Positions 56,476 to 64,000 of a stretch of 64,000 nucleotides of DNA are shown here, piece by piece; positions within the stretch are counted from its first letter, which is position 1; each line of letters begins with the position of its first letter. Location of the stretch: the NCBI RefSeq assembly GCF_020524345.1, contig NZ_JAIVLH010000002.1:248001-312000 (forward strand), read 5' to 3'. The notes under the pieces were generated by a model. It did no database searches. It was not told the DNA's origin and saw nothing but the letters and a program-made list of their open reading frames with translations. Origin of the DNA: Metabacillus niabensis. Lineage in GTDB: Bacteria; Bacillota; Bacilli; Bacillales; Bacillaceae. A program made the translations under genes and the position numbers.

Positions 56476-56517
56476 TGTTTACCTAGTAAGTAAACATTTT
56501 CCTCCTTATTAGTAAAC
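56476..56517. promoter_or_regulatory. Candidate AraC operator
   Basis: TGTTTAC (56476-56482) and GTAAACA (56490-56496) form a perfect inverted repeat with a 7-base spacer; a further half-site AGTAAAC follows at 56511-56517. It is 33 bases upstream of the AraC gene start. Confidence 0.5.
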
Positions 56518-56592
56518 GCATACAATAAGTATTAATCAATCTCTTTTTATAGTCAATTACCGAAATGAAAATGGTGTTTTTTTACTACAAAT

Positions 56593-57591
56593 TCAATTTC
56601 CAATTTCAATAACTGCGCCATTTTCCAATTGTGAGCGTATAGCTGCTTCTATTACTTCCTGTGCTGCTAACGCTTCATGACCAGAGCCAGTGATTTTTTC
56701 CGGTGGAATAGATTGTTTTATCTCACTTATAAACGTATTTATTCTATTTTTAAAAGTTTCATTAAAACCATTCATTCCTGTTAGAACTGAATTGCGAAAC
56801 ACCTTTAATTCACTACTTTTATGCGGATAAAACGTTAAGTTTTCATATACATTATCAATAAAAAATCGACCCTTATTCCCGGCAACTTCACAAGACTCTA
56901 TTGGATGGTTGTTATCCATATCATAACTACCCGTTAAATGACCAACTGCACCAGATTCAAATTCTAAATTGATTGATGCTGTAGACCATACTTTTCTACC
57001 AGGTGCTTTTGTCATAAATGCTTGAACTCGTTTAATATTTCCTCCAAAATAACGAATCACATCGATCGAATGTGTGTGAAGTGCCCTCATGTGGATCCAG
57101 GGACTAGATTCGTTAGGGTTACCAATTGTTAATTTCATATTAAGATATAATAATGCTCCGAGGTCTCCATTATCAATCCACTTTTTAGCCTGTTCTGCAA
57201 CCGGTACAAATCGGTGATTTAAATTACATGCTAACCGCACGTTTTTTTCTTTTGCATAACTCACCAATTCCCGTGCTTCTTCAATGCTATTAGATAAAGG
57301 TTTTTCTACCAGCACATCTTTTCCTGCCTCAATCGCCATTCTTGCAGGTGCAAAATGATGTGAACCGTTTTCTTTACCACCAGTTGCAATACTAATAACA
57401 TCAATCTCCTCATTTTCTAACATACTTTTCAAATCTTTATAGGCAAGTACGTTAAATTCATTGGCTGCTGCATTCGCCAATTCTTTATTTAGATCGCAAA
57501 CAGCAATTAGGTCGGTGTCGTTATTTTCCTTAAAATAACGACAATGTATTTTCCCTATATTGTTAACGCCGACAACGGCTGCTTTTATCAT
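56593..57591 (-). CDS. Gfo/Idh/MocA family dehydrogenase (copy 2)
   Basis: A 332-residue NAD(P)-dependent sugar or inositol oxidoreductase. Rossmann GVNNIGKIHC near the start, VEKPLSNSIEEA with the catalytic Lys (about residue 96), NLNHRF, and HTHSIDVIRYFGG with the conserved D-x3-H-like site. Homologous along its length to the protein at 59889-60911. The pair suggests two oxidation/reduction steps on the same substrate (for example to a 3-keto-sugar and back). It is 72 bases after the sulfatase-fold gene; a perfect palindrome lies in the gap. Confidence 0.92.
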   Translation of the reverse strand: MIKAAVVGVNNIGKIHCRYFKENNDTDLIAVCDLNKELANAAANEFNVLAYKDLKSMLENEEIDVISIATGGKENGSHHFAPARMAIEAGKDVLVEKPLSNSIEEARELVSYAKEKNVRLACNLNHRFVPVAEQAKKWIDNGDLGALLYLNMKLTIGNPNESSPWIHMRALHTHSIDVIRYFGGNIKRVQAFMTKAPGRKVWSTASINLEFESGAVGHLTGSYDMDNNHPIESCEVAGNKGRFFIDNVYENLTFYPHKSSELKVFRNSVLTGMNGFNETFKNRINTFISEIKQSIPPEKITGSGHEALAAQEVIEAAIRSQLENGAVIEIGN

Positions 57592-57614
57592 TATTTTCTA
57601 TCCTTTCTTAGATC

Positions 57615-57644
57615 AAATACTTCGAAGGATCCTTCGAAGTATTT
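57615..57644. repeat. Perfect 30-base palindrome between operon genes
   Basis: A 30-base sequence identical to its reverse complement, centred on GGATCC at 57627-57632 and containing two TTCGAA. In RNA it folds to a 13-base-pair hairpin with a GATC loop. It lies 20 bases after the sulfatase-fold gene stop and 23 before the next start; on the minus strand it ends in TATTTGATC, a poor terminator tail. Confidence 0.8.
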
Positions 57645-57663
57645 TCGGAAATTTTAAAAAGAA

Positions 57664-59061
57664 TTAAAGCTGTTCTTCTTTTTTCTTCTCTTGTAACTTT
57701 TGGGCAGTATGAATGGATCCGATGTATAATGAATCGTAAGCTTCCTGTGAAGTTTTAAAAGGTCCTTGGTCTAAACCATGCCAATTTAGGTTTGTAAACA
57801 TAGGATTCTTTCTGCCACTTTCTTGTTCTCTCTTCCTTATATATTCATTAAGCCTCCCTGTTAATAAATTGACAATTTCCGGCTCCTCATCTGCTACATT
57901 TTGTAATTCATTTGGATCTTTCACGAGATTATACAGCTCTACTTCAGGTTTAAAATGAAAATCCGGTTCAAGAGCAACAATCAGCTTCCATTCCGGAGTG
58001 CGCCAACCATGTTTACGCATCCAAGTACATTCTGTAAGATAAAATTCCGGTTCCTGACTAAACGTTTCCCCTACTTCTCTTACTATGGACATAAGATTTC
58101 TTCCGTCAAATGTAATATTCGTATCAATACCTAAAACATCTAGGATTGTAGGCATAATATCTTTTATTAATGAGGAATCCTTCACTCTCTTCCCTTCGGG
58201 TAATCCGGGATATTTAAGGATTAATGGTACAATAAGATTATGTTCATATAGACTATGATGATCGTACCAACATTCATGTTCATTTAATGTTTCACCGTGA
58301 TCTGATGTGATGATGATGAGTGTTTCTTCAGTTAAACCCAGTGTTTCAACAGAAGTTAATATATTTTGTATACATGCATCCATATAGGCAACAGCACCAT
58401 CGTACTGGGCATCAATGTATTCTGAGTCTGTACAGTCTTTAGGTATCCATGAAGTTATAAAGTCAGCAAAAGGTTTAAATTCCTTCATTTTTGCTAAAGA
58501 ACTATTTGATGGATCACATTCATCACCATCAAAAAACATTCTTTCATATGGCTTTGGAGGTAAGTATGGAGAATGTGGATCCATATGTCTTAAAAACAAG
58601 AAAAATGGTTTCTCATCATTTGCGAGTCTTTTTAATTCCGGAAGTGCAACATCATTAAGGTTTTGCGCTTTCGGACAACGTCCTGTTTCATCAGGCTGCC
58701 AAGCTTCATAATCAATATATTTTTGGAAACCCCTTGAGGCAGGGTTTCCTGTAAACCCGATACAAGTTGTGTTATAGCCATTTTCATTTAGAACTTCTGG
58801 AAGTGTTTTAACATGTTCACCCAATGGGCCATGATGTCTAAGAGCTACAACATCTGTGCCAAAACAATCCATACCTGTAAGCATTGAAGCATAACCTGGT
58901 GTGGTTGGAATACTAGGACTAAAATGGTTTTCAAATAATACCCCTGATTCAGCTAACTTATCAATATGCGGTGTTGTTAATCGATTGTATCCATAGGAAC
59001 TCATTCGGTCTCTTCTTAGACTATCAATCCCAAAGAGAATGACATTTGCCTGTTTTTTCAT
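57664..59061 (-). CDS. Sulfatase-superfamily hydrolase with Thr instead of the formylglycine Cys
   Basis: A 465-residue protein of the alkaline-phosphatase/sulfatase fold. Metal ligands lie in LFGIDSLRRDRMSSYGY (Asp13) and TSDHGETLNEH; MDPHSPYLPPKPY and ELYNLVKDPNELQN are typical of sulfatases. The C/S-x-P-x-R motif that is turned into formylglycine is here T-T-P-G-Y (residues 53-57) before ASMLTG. Thr53 may be the direct nucleophile, as in NPP-type phosphodiesterases and LtaS-type phosphotransferases, so a phospho-ester substrate is more likely than a sulfate. There is no signal peptide, hence cytosolic. It is co-directional with two dehydrogenases and a TIM-barrel isomerase. Confidence 0.88.
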   Translation of the reverse strand: MKKQANVILFGIDSLRRDRMSSYGYNRLTTPHIDKLAESGVLFENHFSPSIPTTPGYASMLTGMDCFGTDVVALRHHGPLGEHVKTLPEVLNENGYNTTCIGFTGNPASRGFQKYIDYEAWQPDETGRCPKAQNLNDVALPELKRLANDEKPFFLFLRHMDPHSPYLPPKPYERMFFDGDECDPSNSSLAKMKEFKPFADFITSWIPKDCTDSEYIDAQYDGAVAYMDACIQNILTSVETLGLTEETLIIITSDHGETLNEHECWYDHHSLYEHNLIVPLILKYPGLPEGKRVKDSSLIKDIMPTILDVLGIDTNITFDGRNLMSIVREVGETFSQEPEFYLTECTWMRKHGWRTPEWKLIVALEPDFHFKPEVELYNLVKDPNELQNVADEEPEIVNLLTGRLNEYIRKREQESGRKNPMFTNLNWHGLDQGPFKTSQEAYDSLYIGSIHTAQKLQEKKKEEQL

Positions 59062-59067
59062 AACAAA

Positions 59068-59892
59068 TTATCCTTTCTGAACAAAATTAGTTTCTCTTGC
59101 TCCTAAAGCTTTTAAGGTTGCATTCAGATACCCATAACTTTCTGCTGCCACGATGGACACATCAGCCAAAGAATGCTGATTCGCTCCAATGATTTCTAAA
59201 CAAACCGGTCCACTGTAATTACCTTCCACCATAGCCTTACAATATGCATAAAGATTTATATCACCACGTCCACATGCTTGATTCGAGATATTTCCTGGCC
59301 CCGTTGAACGCCCTTTACAATCACGAATATGAATATGTTTCACTCGATTTAGTACTCTGATAAGCTCTTCTTCAGGATTTTCATTTCCCCTGTAGATATG
59401 ACTTGGATCCATATCAATACCAAATGCAGTAGATGAAATTTCATTCATGGCTCGTAGTGTTGTAGGCGTGTTATAAATGGCATTCCCCACATGCGCTTTT
59501 ACACAAAGTGTAACTCCATAAGTCTCTGCCTTTTTCGATAATCGGTAAAGGGTTTCAATGGATTGCTGAAGGTCACCCTCATCACCCGACTTCCCTCCAG
59601 GTCCTACATTAATAATAGGAATGCCCATCTCAGCTCCTGCCTCAAAGGCTTTTGCCAACCGGTCTTCATCAAGTGAAGCAACCTCCATTGAAAGAAATTC
59701 AAGGTTATTTTCGTTAAGTATTGACCTTAATTCTCCTGCTTGCTCCCTCCATCGATCTAACTCTAAATGTTCACACATCCCTTTTATTGCAGAGATTTCA
59801 ACTCCATCGTATCCACATAAAGCGATCTGTCTGGCAGCCGTTGCAAAATCAAAATCTTTAAATAGTACAGAATTTACACCAAGTTTTATCAT
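59068..59892 (-). CDS. Sugar phosphate isomerase/epimerase (xylose isomerase-like TIM barrel)
   Basis: A 274-residue AP-endonuclease-2/xylose-isomerase-like barrel: LGVNSVLFKDFDFATAARQI at the start, GYDGVEISAI, GPGGKSGDEGDLQQS, FGIDMDPSHIYRGNENP and VKHIHIRDCKGRSTGPGN with metal-binding Asp/His. Relatives include IolE, IolI and sugar 3-keto epimerases or lyases. Its start overlaps the stop of the upstream dehydrogenase (ATGA), and it ends 6 bases before the hydrolase gene, so all three are made together. The precise reaction is unknown. Confidence 0.88.
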   Translation of the reverse strand: MIKLGVNSVLFKDFDFATAARQIALCGYDGVEISAIKGMCEHLELDRWREQAGELRSILNENNLEFLSMEVASLDEDRLAKAFEAGAEMGIPIINVGPGGKSGDEGDLQQSIETLYRLSKKAETYGVTLCVKAHVGNAIYNTPTTLRAMNEISSTAFGIDMDPSHIYRGNENPEEELIRVLNRVKHIHIRDCKGRSTGPGNISNQACGRGDINLYAYCKAMVEGNYSGPVCLEIIGANQHSLADVSIVAAESYGYLNATLKALGARETNFVQKG

Positions 59893-60911
59893 ATTATCCC
59901 TCCTGAGATTAGCTCTACATCTTTTACCTCAACGATTGTACCTGTTTCAAAAGATTTTATGGCTGCTTCAATAATTTGCTGAGCCTTTAAAGCATCTTGA
60001 CCTGAACCATCCACTTGATCATATGGAACACCTTGAATTAACTGATTTACAAAGGAATCGATTCTGGATTTAAATGTTTCCGGAAAAGATCTCATGCCTC
60101 CTAAATAACTGTAGCTTTCAGTCTCAATACTTGTTCGTGGATAATATGTTAATTTCTCACATGCATCTTCAAGTACAAATCTTCCTTTTGAGCCTACCAC
60201 TTCACAAAGTTCTAACCCATAGCTCGCTCCAGCATCATAGCTTCCTACTAAATGACCAATTGCACCATTTTCAAATTCCAATATGATTTGAGTGTTGGAC
60301 CATATTTGCCTGCCTTCTCCTTTCATCATAAATGCACCAACCCTTTTGACATCTCCGCAAAAATATCTAATCACATCAAAAGAGTGTGGATGTAATGCGC
60401 GTAAATGGAACCATGGTGAGCTTTCTACTGGATTGTTAATCCACATTCTCATATTTATCATATGAAGCTTTCCAATACGGCCGTTTTCAACCCATTCTTT
60501 TGCCTTTTCAGCAGCAGGTGTAAAGCGATGATTGAGATTTACTGCGTAAGGTATTTTATTTTGTTTGGCAAGTTCAACCATTTTATGTCCTTCTTCAATA
60601 TTATTTGATATCGGTTTTTCACCAAGAACTGGGATACCTGCATTTAATAATTCCATAGTGGGTGTATAGTGTTCACTTCCATTCTCTTCTCCTTTTGTGC
60701 AAACGCTTACAATATCTAGTTTCATTCCACTATTAAGCATCTCTTTTACACTGTAAAAGGCTTTACAACCAAACTTATTTGCAGCTTGATCAGCTTTTGC
60801 TTTTACAATGTCACAAATTGCTACAATTTCTGTGTATGGATTTTCTTCATATACTTTTGCATGTATACTACCTATGTTTCCAATTCCTACAACCGCTACT
60901 TTTAATGTCAT
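59889..60911 (-). CDS. Gfo/Idh/MocA family dehydrogenase (copy 1)
   Basis: A 340-residue oxidoreductase: Rossmann GIGNIGSIHAKVYEEN, GEKPISNNIEEG with catalytic Lys, NLNHRFTPAAEKAKEWVENG, and LHPHSFDVIRYFCGD. It has full-length similarity to the copy at 56593-57591, so the genes are probably ancient duplicates. It would oxidise a cyclitol or sugar, or its keto form, with NAD(P). A 153-base gap precedes it after the permease gene, with no strong hairpin, so the operon may continue. Overlap with the TIM-barrel gene supports coupled translation. Confidence 0.92.
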   Translation of the reverse strand: MTLKVAVVGIGNIGSIHAKVYEENPYTEIVAICDIVKAKADQAANKFGCKAFYSVKEMLNSGMKLDIVSVCTKGEENGSEHYTPTMELLNAGIPVLGEKPISNNIEEGHKMVELAKQNKIPYAVNLNHRFTPAAEKAKEWVENGRIGKLHMINMRMWINNPVESSPWFHLRALHPHSFDVIRYFCGDVKRVGAFMMKGEGRQIWSNTQIILEFENGAIGHLVGSYDAGASYGLELCEVVGSKGRFVLEDACEKLTYYPRTSIETESYSYLGGMRSFPETFKSRIDSFVNQLIQGVPYDQVDGSGQDALKAQQIIEAAIKSFETGTIVEVKDVELISGGII

Positions 60912-61064
60912 TTAATCATCCCCATTTCTGGTTACCATATTTGCTTTTACCTCTTTATACTGAAAACATTTCTAAGTTGGAATAAATTCATGTTAACTTA
61001 ACCTGGAACTTTCTTCATTGCTCATTCTGCCACTTTAATGGTCGATTTGGCCAAATGAATCTTA

Positions 61065-61892
61065 TTAGATTTTTACTGCACCAGAGGTTAATCCTTTCAT
61101 AAATAATCTCATTGTAAATAAGAACAAGATTAATAATGGTAACGAGGCAATCGTGTAGCCTGCAAACATCGGACCATATAATGTTTGTGAAACAAATTGA
61201 CTCTCAAACTGTATTAATCCAACAGTGATTGGGAATTTAGTAGGATCACTCAATAAAACTAACGGCATCATATATTCATTCCAAATAGCTAGAAGGTTCC
61301 AAATTGCCATTGTTCCAATGATCGGCTTGGATAATGGAAGAACAATCTGCCAAAATACTCGAAGTTCACCACAACCATCAATACGGGCTGCTTCAAACAA
61401 TTCTTCAGGTAACGAGGCGAAGGATTGTCTAAAAACAAAAATTGTAAAGGCTTGACCCCCAGCTGCAAAGGCAATGATTAAGCCCATATATGAGTCTAGC
61501 AAGCCAAAACTTTTAACTAATAAGAAAAGAGGAATTAACGTAAGCAATCCGGGAATCATGAGTAAAGCAACCACTGACATATATAAAAAGTTCTTGCCCT
61601 TAAATCTCAAACGTGCAAAGGAATAACCTGCAAGTGCAGAAGTTGTAATAATAATTAACACACTTACTACCCCTACAAAAACTGAGTTAAAAATATAACC
61701 GCCAATAGCTTCCCATGCAACGGCATAATTTTCAAAGTGTAAAGGAAAAGTTATGCCAAAGAAATTGCTATAAAATTGGCCATTTGTTTTGAACGAGGTG
61801 ATAATCATATAAAAAAACGGGTAAAGGGCAATAAATGCCAACACGATAAGAAATAGATGGCTCCAAAAATCTTGCTTAATGATTTTAAGCAT
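61065..61892 (-). CDS. Carbohydrate ABC transporter permease (MalG type)
   Basis: A 275-residue inner-membrane permease of the CUT1 class with six helices. The EAA loop is EELFEAARIDGCGELRVFWQ, followed by IVLPLSKPIIGTMAIWNLLAIWNEY; both are typical. It pairs with the MalF-type protein encoded 19 bases upstream. The ATPase for this importer is not in the window and is probably a shared MsmX-like ATPase, as is common in Bacillus. Confidence 0.94.
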   Translation of the reverse strand: MLKIIKQDFWSHLFLIVLAFIALYPFFYMIITSFKTNGQFYSNFFGITFPLHFENYAVAWEAIGGYIFNSVFVGVVSVLIIITTSALAGYSFARLRFKGKNFLYMSVVALLMIPGLLTLIPLFLLVKSFGLLDSYMGLIIAFAAGGQAFTIFVFRQSFASLPEELFEAARIDGCGELRVFWQIVLPLSKPIIGTMAIWNLLAIWNEYMMPLVLLSDPTKFPITVGLIQFESQFVSQTLYGPMFAGYTIASLPLLILFLFTMRLFMKGLTSGAVKI

Positions 61893-61911
61893 CGTATTCT
61901 CCTTTCATTTA

Positions 61912-62853
61912 TCATGCTTTATATTCTGTGCTAGGATTAATAAACTTCATCTGAATCCAAGTTAAAATCAAAACAATTACAAAAATCACCATAGAAACAG
62001 CCATTCCTAGTCCGAATTCTCCATTTTGGAATGCAAGGAAATACATGTAAAGTCCAGGAACATATGATGAATAACCTGGTCCTCCATTTGTCATAACTAA
62101 TGGGAGTGTTACGTTTTGTAGTAATTGAATCACTGTTAAGATCAATATTAATTTCACTTGTCCCATAACTAAGGGAATCTCTATTTGAAAAAACCTTCTA
62201 ACTTTCGTGATTCCATCCAGTTTTGCAGATTCATAGACACTTTCTGAAATAGATTGTAATCCGGCATAGAAAATTAATAGGTTAAACGGTACAACAAAAG
62301 GAAACCCTACAAACATCAATGCGTAAAGAGCAATATTTGGATCACCCAGCCAGTTTTGTATAATTCCATTTAGTCCCAATGTTTTCAATAAAGTGTTTAG
62401 CACGCCTACGTTTGGATCATAGATAAATCCCCATATCATAAACATAACAATTCCTGGGACAACTACTGGAATAACGAATAATACACGGTAAATATACTGC
62501 ATTCTTTTACTTTTTAAATGAAAGATAACAACAGCAACGAATAAAGGAATAAGCAGTTCTACGATTACTTTAATGATTGTCCATAACCCAACATTTTTCA
62601 TCGAAATCAAAAAGATCTTGTCTTTGAGCAAAGTTATATAATTTTGAAGACCGGTAAATTGCGGTTGATTGAACCCGTCCCAATTTGTAAATGAAAAACC
62701 TATTGCTATCAAGGCAGGATAATACATAAAGGTGATCAAAAGAATAAAGGAAGGAATAAGCATTCCATAACCGGATTTCCAATTATACCGCAATTTTCCT
62801 ACCTTTTTCTTTTTCATACTGCTGTTTTCTAATTGTTGGACTGTTTCTGCCAT
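61912..62853 (-). CDS. Carbohydrate ABC transporter permease (MalF type)
   Basis: A 313-residue CUT1 permease with six helices and an N-terminal cytoplasmic basic tail. EAA loop SVYESAKLDGITKVRRFFQI with EIPLVMGQVKL; TNWDGFNQPQFTGLQNY follows the first helix. ATG at 62853 has AGGGGAGAAG at good spacing; a start 6 codons upstream is weaker. Second gene of the importer after the solute-binding protein; 78 bases separate them. Confidence 0.94.
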   Translation of the reverse strand: MAETVQQLENSSMKKKKVGKLRYNWKSGYGMLIPSFILLITFMYYPALIAIGFSFTNWDGFNQPQFTGLQNYITLLKDKIFLISMKNVGLWTIIKVIVELLIPLFVAVVIFHLKSKRMQYIYRVLFVIPVVVPGIVMFMIWGFIYDPNVGVLNTLLKTLGLNGIIQNWLGDPNIALYALMFVGFPFVVPFNLLIFYAGLQSISESVYESAKLDGITKVRRFFQIEIPLVMGQVKLILILTVIQLLQNVTLPLVMTNGGPGYSSYVPGLYMYFLAFQNGEFGLGMAVSMVIFVIVLILTWIQMKFINPSTEYKA

Positions 62854-62931
62854 AAGCTTCTCCCCTTTCATTAAGAAAGCGGACTATTTACAATCATTTT
62901 TCGTTTTTTAGCCCGCGCATTCGTTTATTCG

Positions 62932-64000
62932 TTATTCTTCTAAATATTCCGATAAGTCCCAGTTGTTTTGTTGAATCAATGAATCTGCCGTTTTTTCCAT
63001 CTCTGTATCAGCCACCTTAGCAAACTCTTCTAATGTGGTATCACCAAGAATATATCCTTGGAAGCCACGATAGATTGCATCCAGTTCTTTCTTTTCAAGA
63101 TTAATACCACCAAAAACACTTTGTAATGGTTGATTAGCAAGGTCCGATAAACCACTTAATTCTTCTATCGGTTTTGCTCCTGCAACTGTAGGTACATTTT
63201 CCCCTAGCTCATTAACAATTGCTTCATTATGTTCTGGAGTTGTAATATACATTAACCAATCGATTATAGCCTTTTCTTTCGCTGGAGTTAGAGAATTATT
63301 CGCTTTCTTTGTTGGAACAGCATATTGAAATGATGCACTAGGTCCACCGATTGCTGCAGACGAATCAAATTCTGTTGCGAATTCTGAAGTAGCATGATCA
63401 GGAAACGGATTTTTAAACGATGACCACTCAAAATCAGGGTTTGCTGATTTAATTTGTTGTGATGCCCAGGATCCATCGAAATACATCCCAACTTCTCCTG
63501 TTAAAAAGGCAAGCATTGTTCCTTGTCCATTTGAATCACCACCAGTAAAATCCGGTTGCCAATATTGTGAAAAATCTTTTAAAATAGGCCATATAGCCAT
63601 CCATTTCTCATTTTCGGGTCCGAATACACCCTTTTTAATAGCAATAACTTGATCTTGATTAGTAATTCCCTCATTCCCTGTATAGCGAAGCTCATCATAT
63701 TGGTCTGCAAAGAAATTTGTAAAAAACAATCTAGTTAACCATGTGATTCTGTCTGTACCGGTAGGAGTTGAAGCAAGATTCCATGCAAAAGGAGTATACC
63801 CGGCATCTTTTAATTTTTGACATGCTACAATAAACTCTGACCATGTTGTTGGCATCTCTTTGATACCTGCTTTTTCAAATGCTTCTTTATTAAAATACGT
63901 TGCTGTTCCAACATAGTCTCCATTTATAACATAAGTACTTCCATCTGCTGACTTCGTATCAGAAATAATTTGTCTATTCAACAATTCATTCCAAGGTTTA
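62932..64000 (-). CDS. Carbohydrate ABC transporter solute-binding protein, C-terminal part (cut by window edge)
   Basis: About 356 residues of a family-1 extracellular binding protein are visible; the frame is open to the right edge (further codons read KPWNELLNRQ), so the signal peptide and first lobe are outside. Features are VGTATYFNKEAFEKAGIKEM, TTWSEFIVACQKLKDAGYTP, FLTGEVGMYFDGSWASQQIK and an ending with EKTADSLIQQNN. It binds the sugar for the two permeases downstream. The ligand is unknown; the catabolic genes suggest a phosphorylated or phosphodiester-linked cyclitol or glycoside. Confidence 0.92.
   Translation of the reverse strand, partial: KPWNELLNRQIISDTKSADGSTYVINGDYVGTATYFNKEAFEKAGIKEMPTTWSEFIVACQKLKDAGYTPFAWNLASTPTGTDRITWLTRLFFTNFFADQYDELRYTGNEGITNQDQVIAIKKGVFGPENEKWMAIWPILKDFSQYWQPDFTGGDSNGQGTMLAFLTGEVGMYFDGSWASQQIKSANPDFEWSSFKNPFPDHATSEFATEFDSSAAIGGPSASFQYAVPTKKANNSLTPAKEKAIIDWLMYITTPEHNEAIVNELGENVPTVAGAKPIEELSGLSDLANQPLQSVFGGINLEKKELDAIYRGFQGYILGDTTLEEFAKVADTEMEKTADSLIQQNNWDLSEYLEE

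Overview
The window comes from the chromosome of a low-GC, endospore-forming Bacillaceae (Bacillus sensu lato). Evidence for this: a large Bacillus-type SRP RNA with Alu domain, CsoR/CopZ/CopA, GltC, TcyABC, a YqjM-type NamA, two SleB/CwlJ-type hydrolases, strong AGGAGG ribosome binding sites and frequent TTG/GTG starts. I see no rRNA, tRNA, CRISPR array, transposase or phage structural gene. Most of it is ordinary chromosome with accessory islands.

Left part (1-28.6 kb): copper efflux (copA partial, copZ, csoR); SRP RNA; a cell-wall hydrolase; a winged-helix protein; a SAP-domain protein behind a textbook LexA-boxed promoter; a secreted GH10 xylanase; a DRE-TIM aldolase; an alkyltransferase-like protein; a small membrane-protein gene split by an amber codon; a MarR/old yellow enzyme/efflux/aldo-keto reductase cluster; the cystine importer tcyABC; two tandem class-3 lipases, the first without its nucleophile serine; a chemoreceptor; an M20 amidohydrolase; a LysM cell-wall hydrolase; a decayed dehydrogenase fragment; ilvD; several small proteins; and an ABC-2 exporter.

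Middle (28.6-41.7 kb): a 7.2-kb gene for a 2414-residue protein with about 23 tandem carboxypeptidase-regulatory-like beta-sandwich repeats, followed by a gene for a Cys-rich protein. Neither has a signal peptide or cell-wall anchor. Then come a class III aminotransferase, a YdeI-like protein, and a GltC-like LysR regulator divergent from gdhA across a region with two inverted repeats.

Right part (41.7-64 kb), all on the minus strand: a 14-gene vitamin B12 operon. It has its own promoter, a cobalamin riboswitch and an attenuator terminator, then btuF-btuC-btuD/cbiZ (uptake and cobinamide remodelling) and cbiA-cobT-cobO-cbiP-cbiB-cobD-cobU-cobS-cobC (late synthesis and nucleotide-loop assembly). 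It ends with a degenerate CobU-like protein and a BtuF-like protein without a signal peptide. Beyond it lies a sugar-catabolism cluster: ABC importer (solute-binding protein cut by the window edge, two permeases), two Gfo/Idh/MocA dehydrogenases, a xylose-isomerase-like TIM barrel, a sulfatase-fold hydrolase and an AraC regulator. The hydrolase has Thr where sulfatases carry the formylglycine Cys, so a phospho-ester substrate is more likely than a sulfate ester.

The least explained items are the giant repeat protein with its Cys-rich neighbour, the Thr-nucleophile cluster, the disarmed lipase, the SOS-controlled SAP protein and the signal-less BtuF/degenerate CobU pair. All start choices and functions are read from sequence and memory of families; no database search was run.
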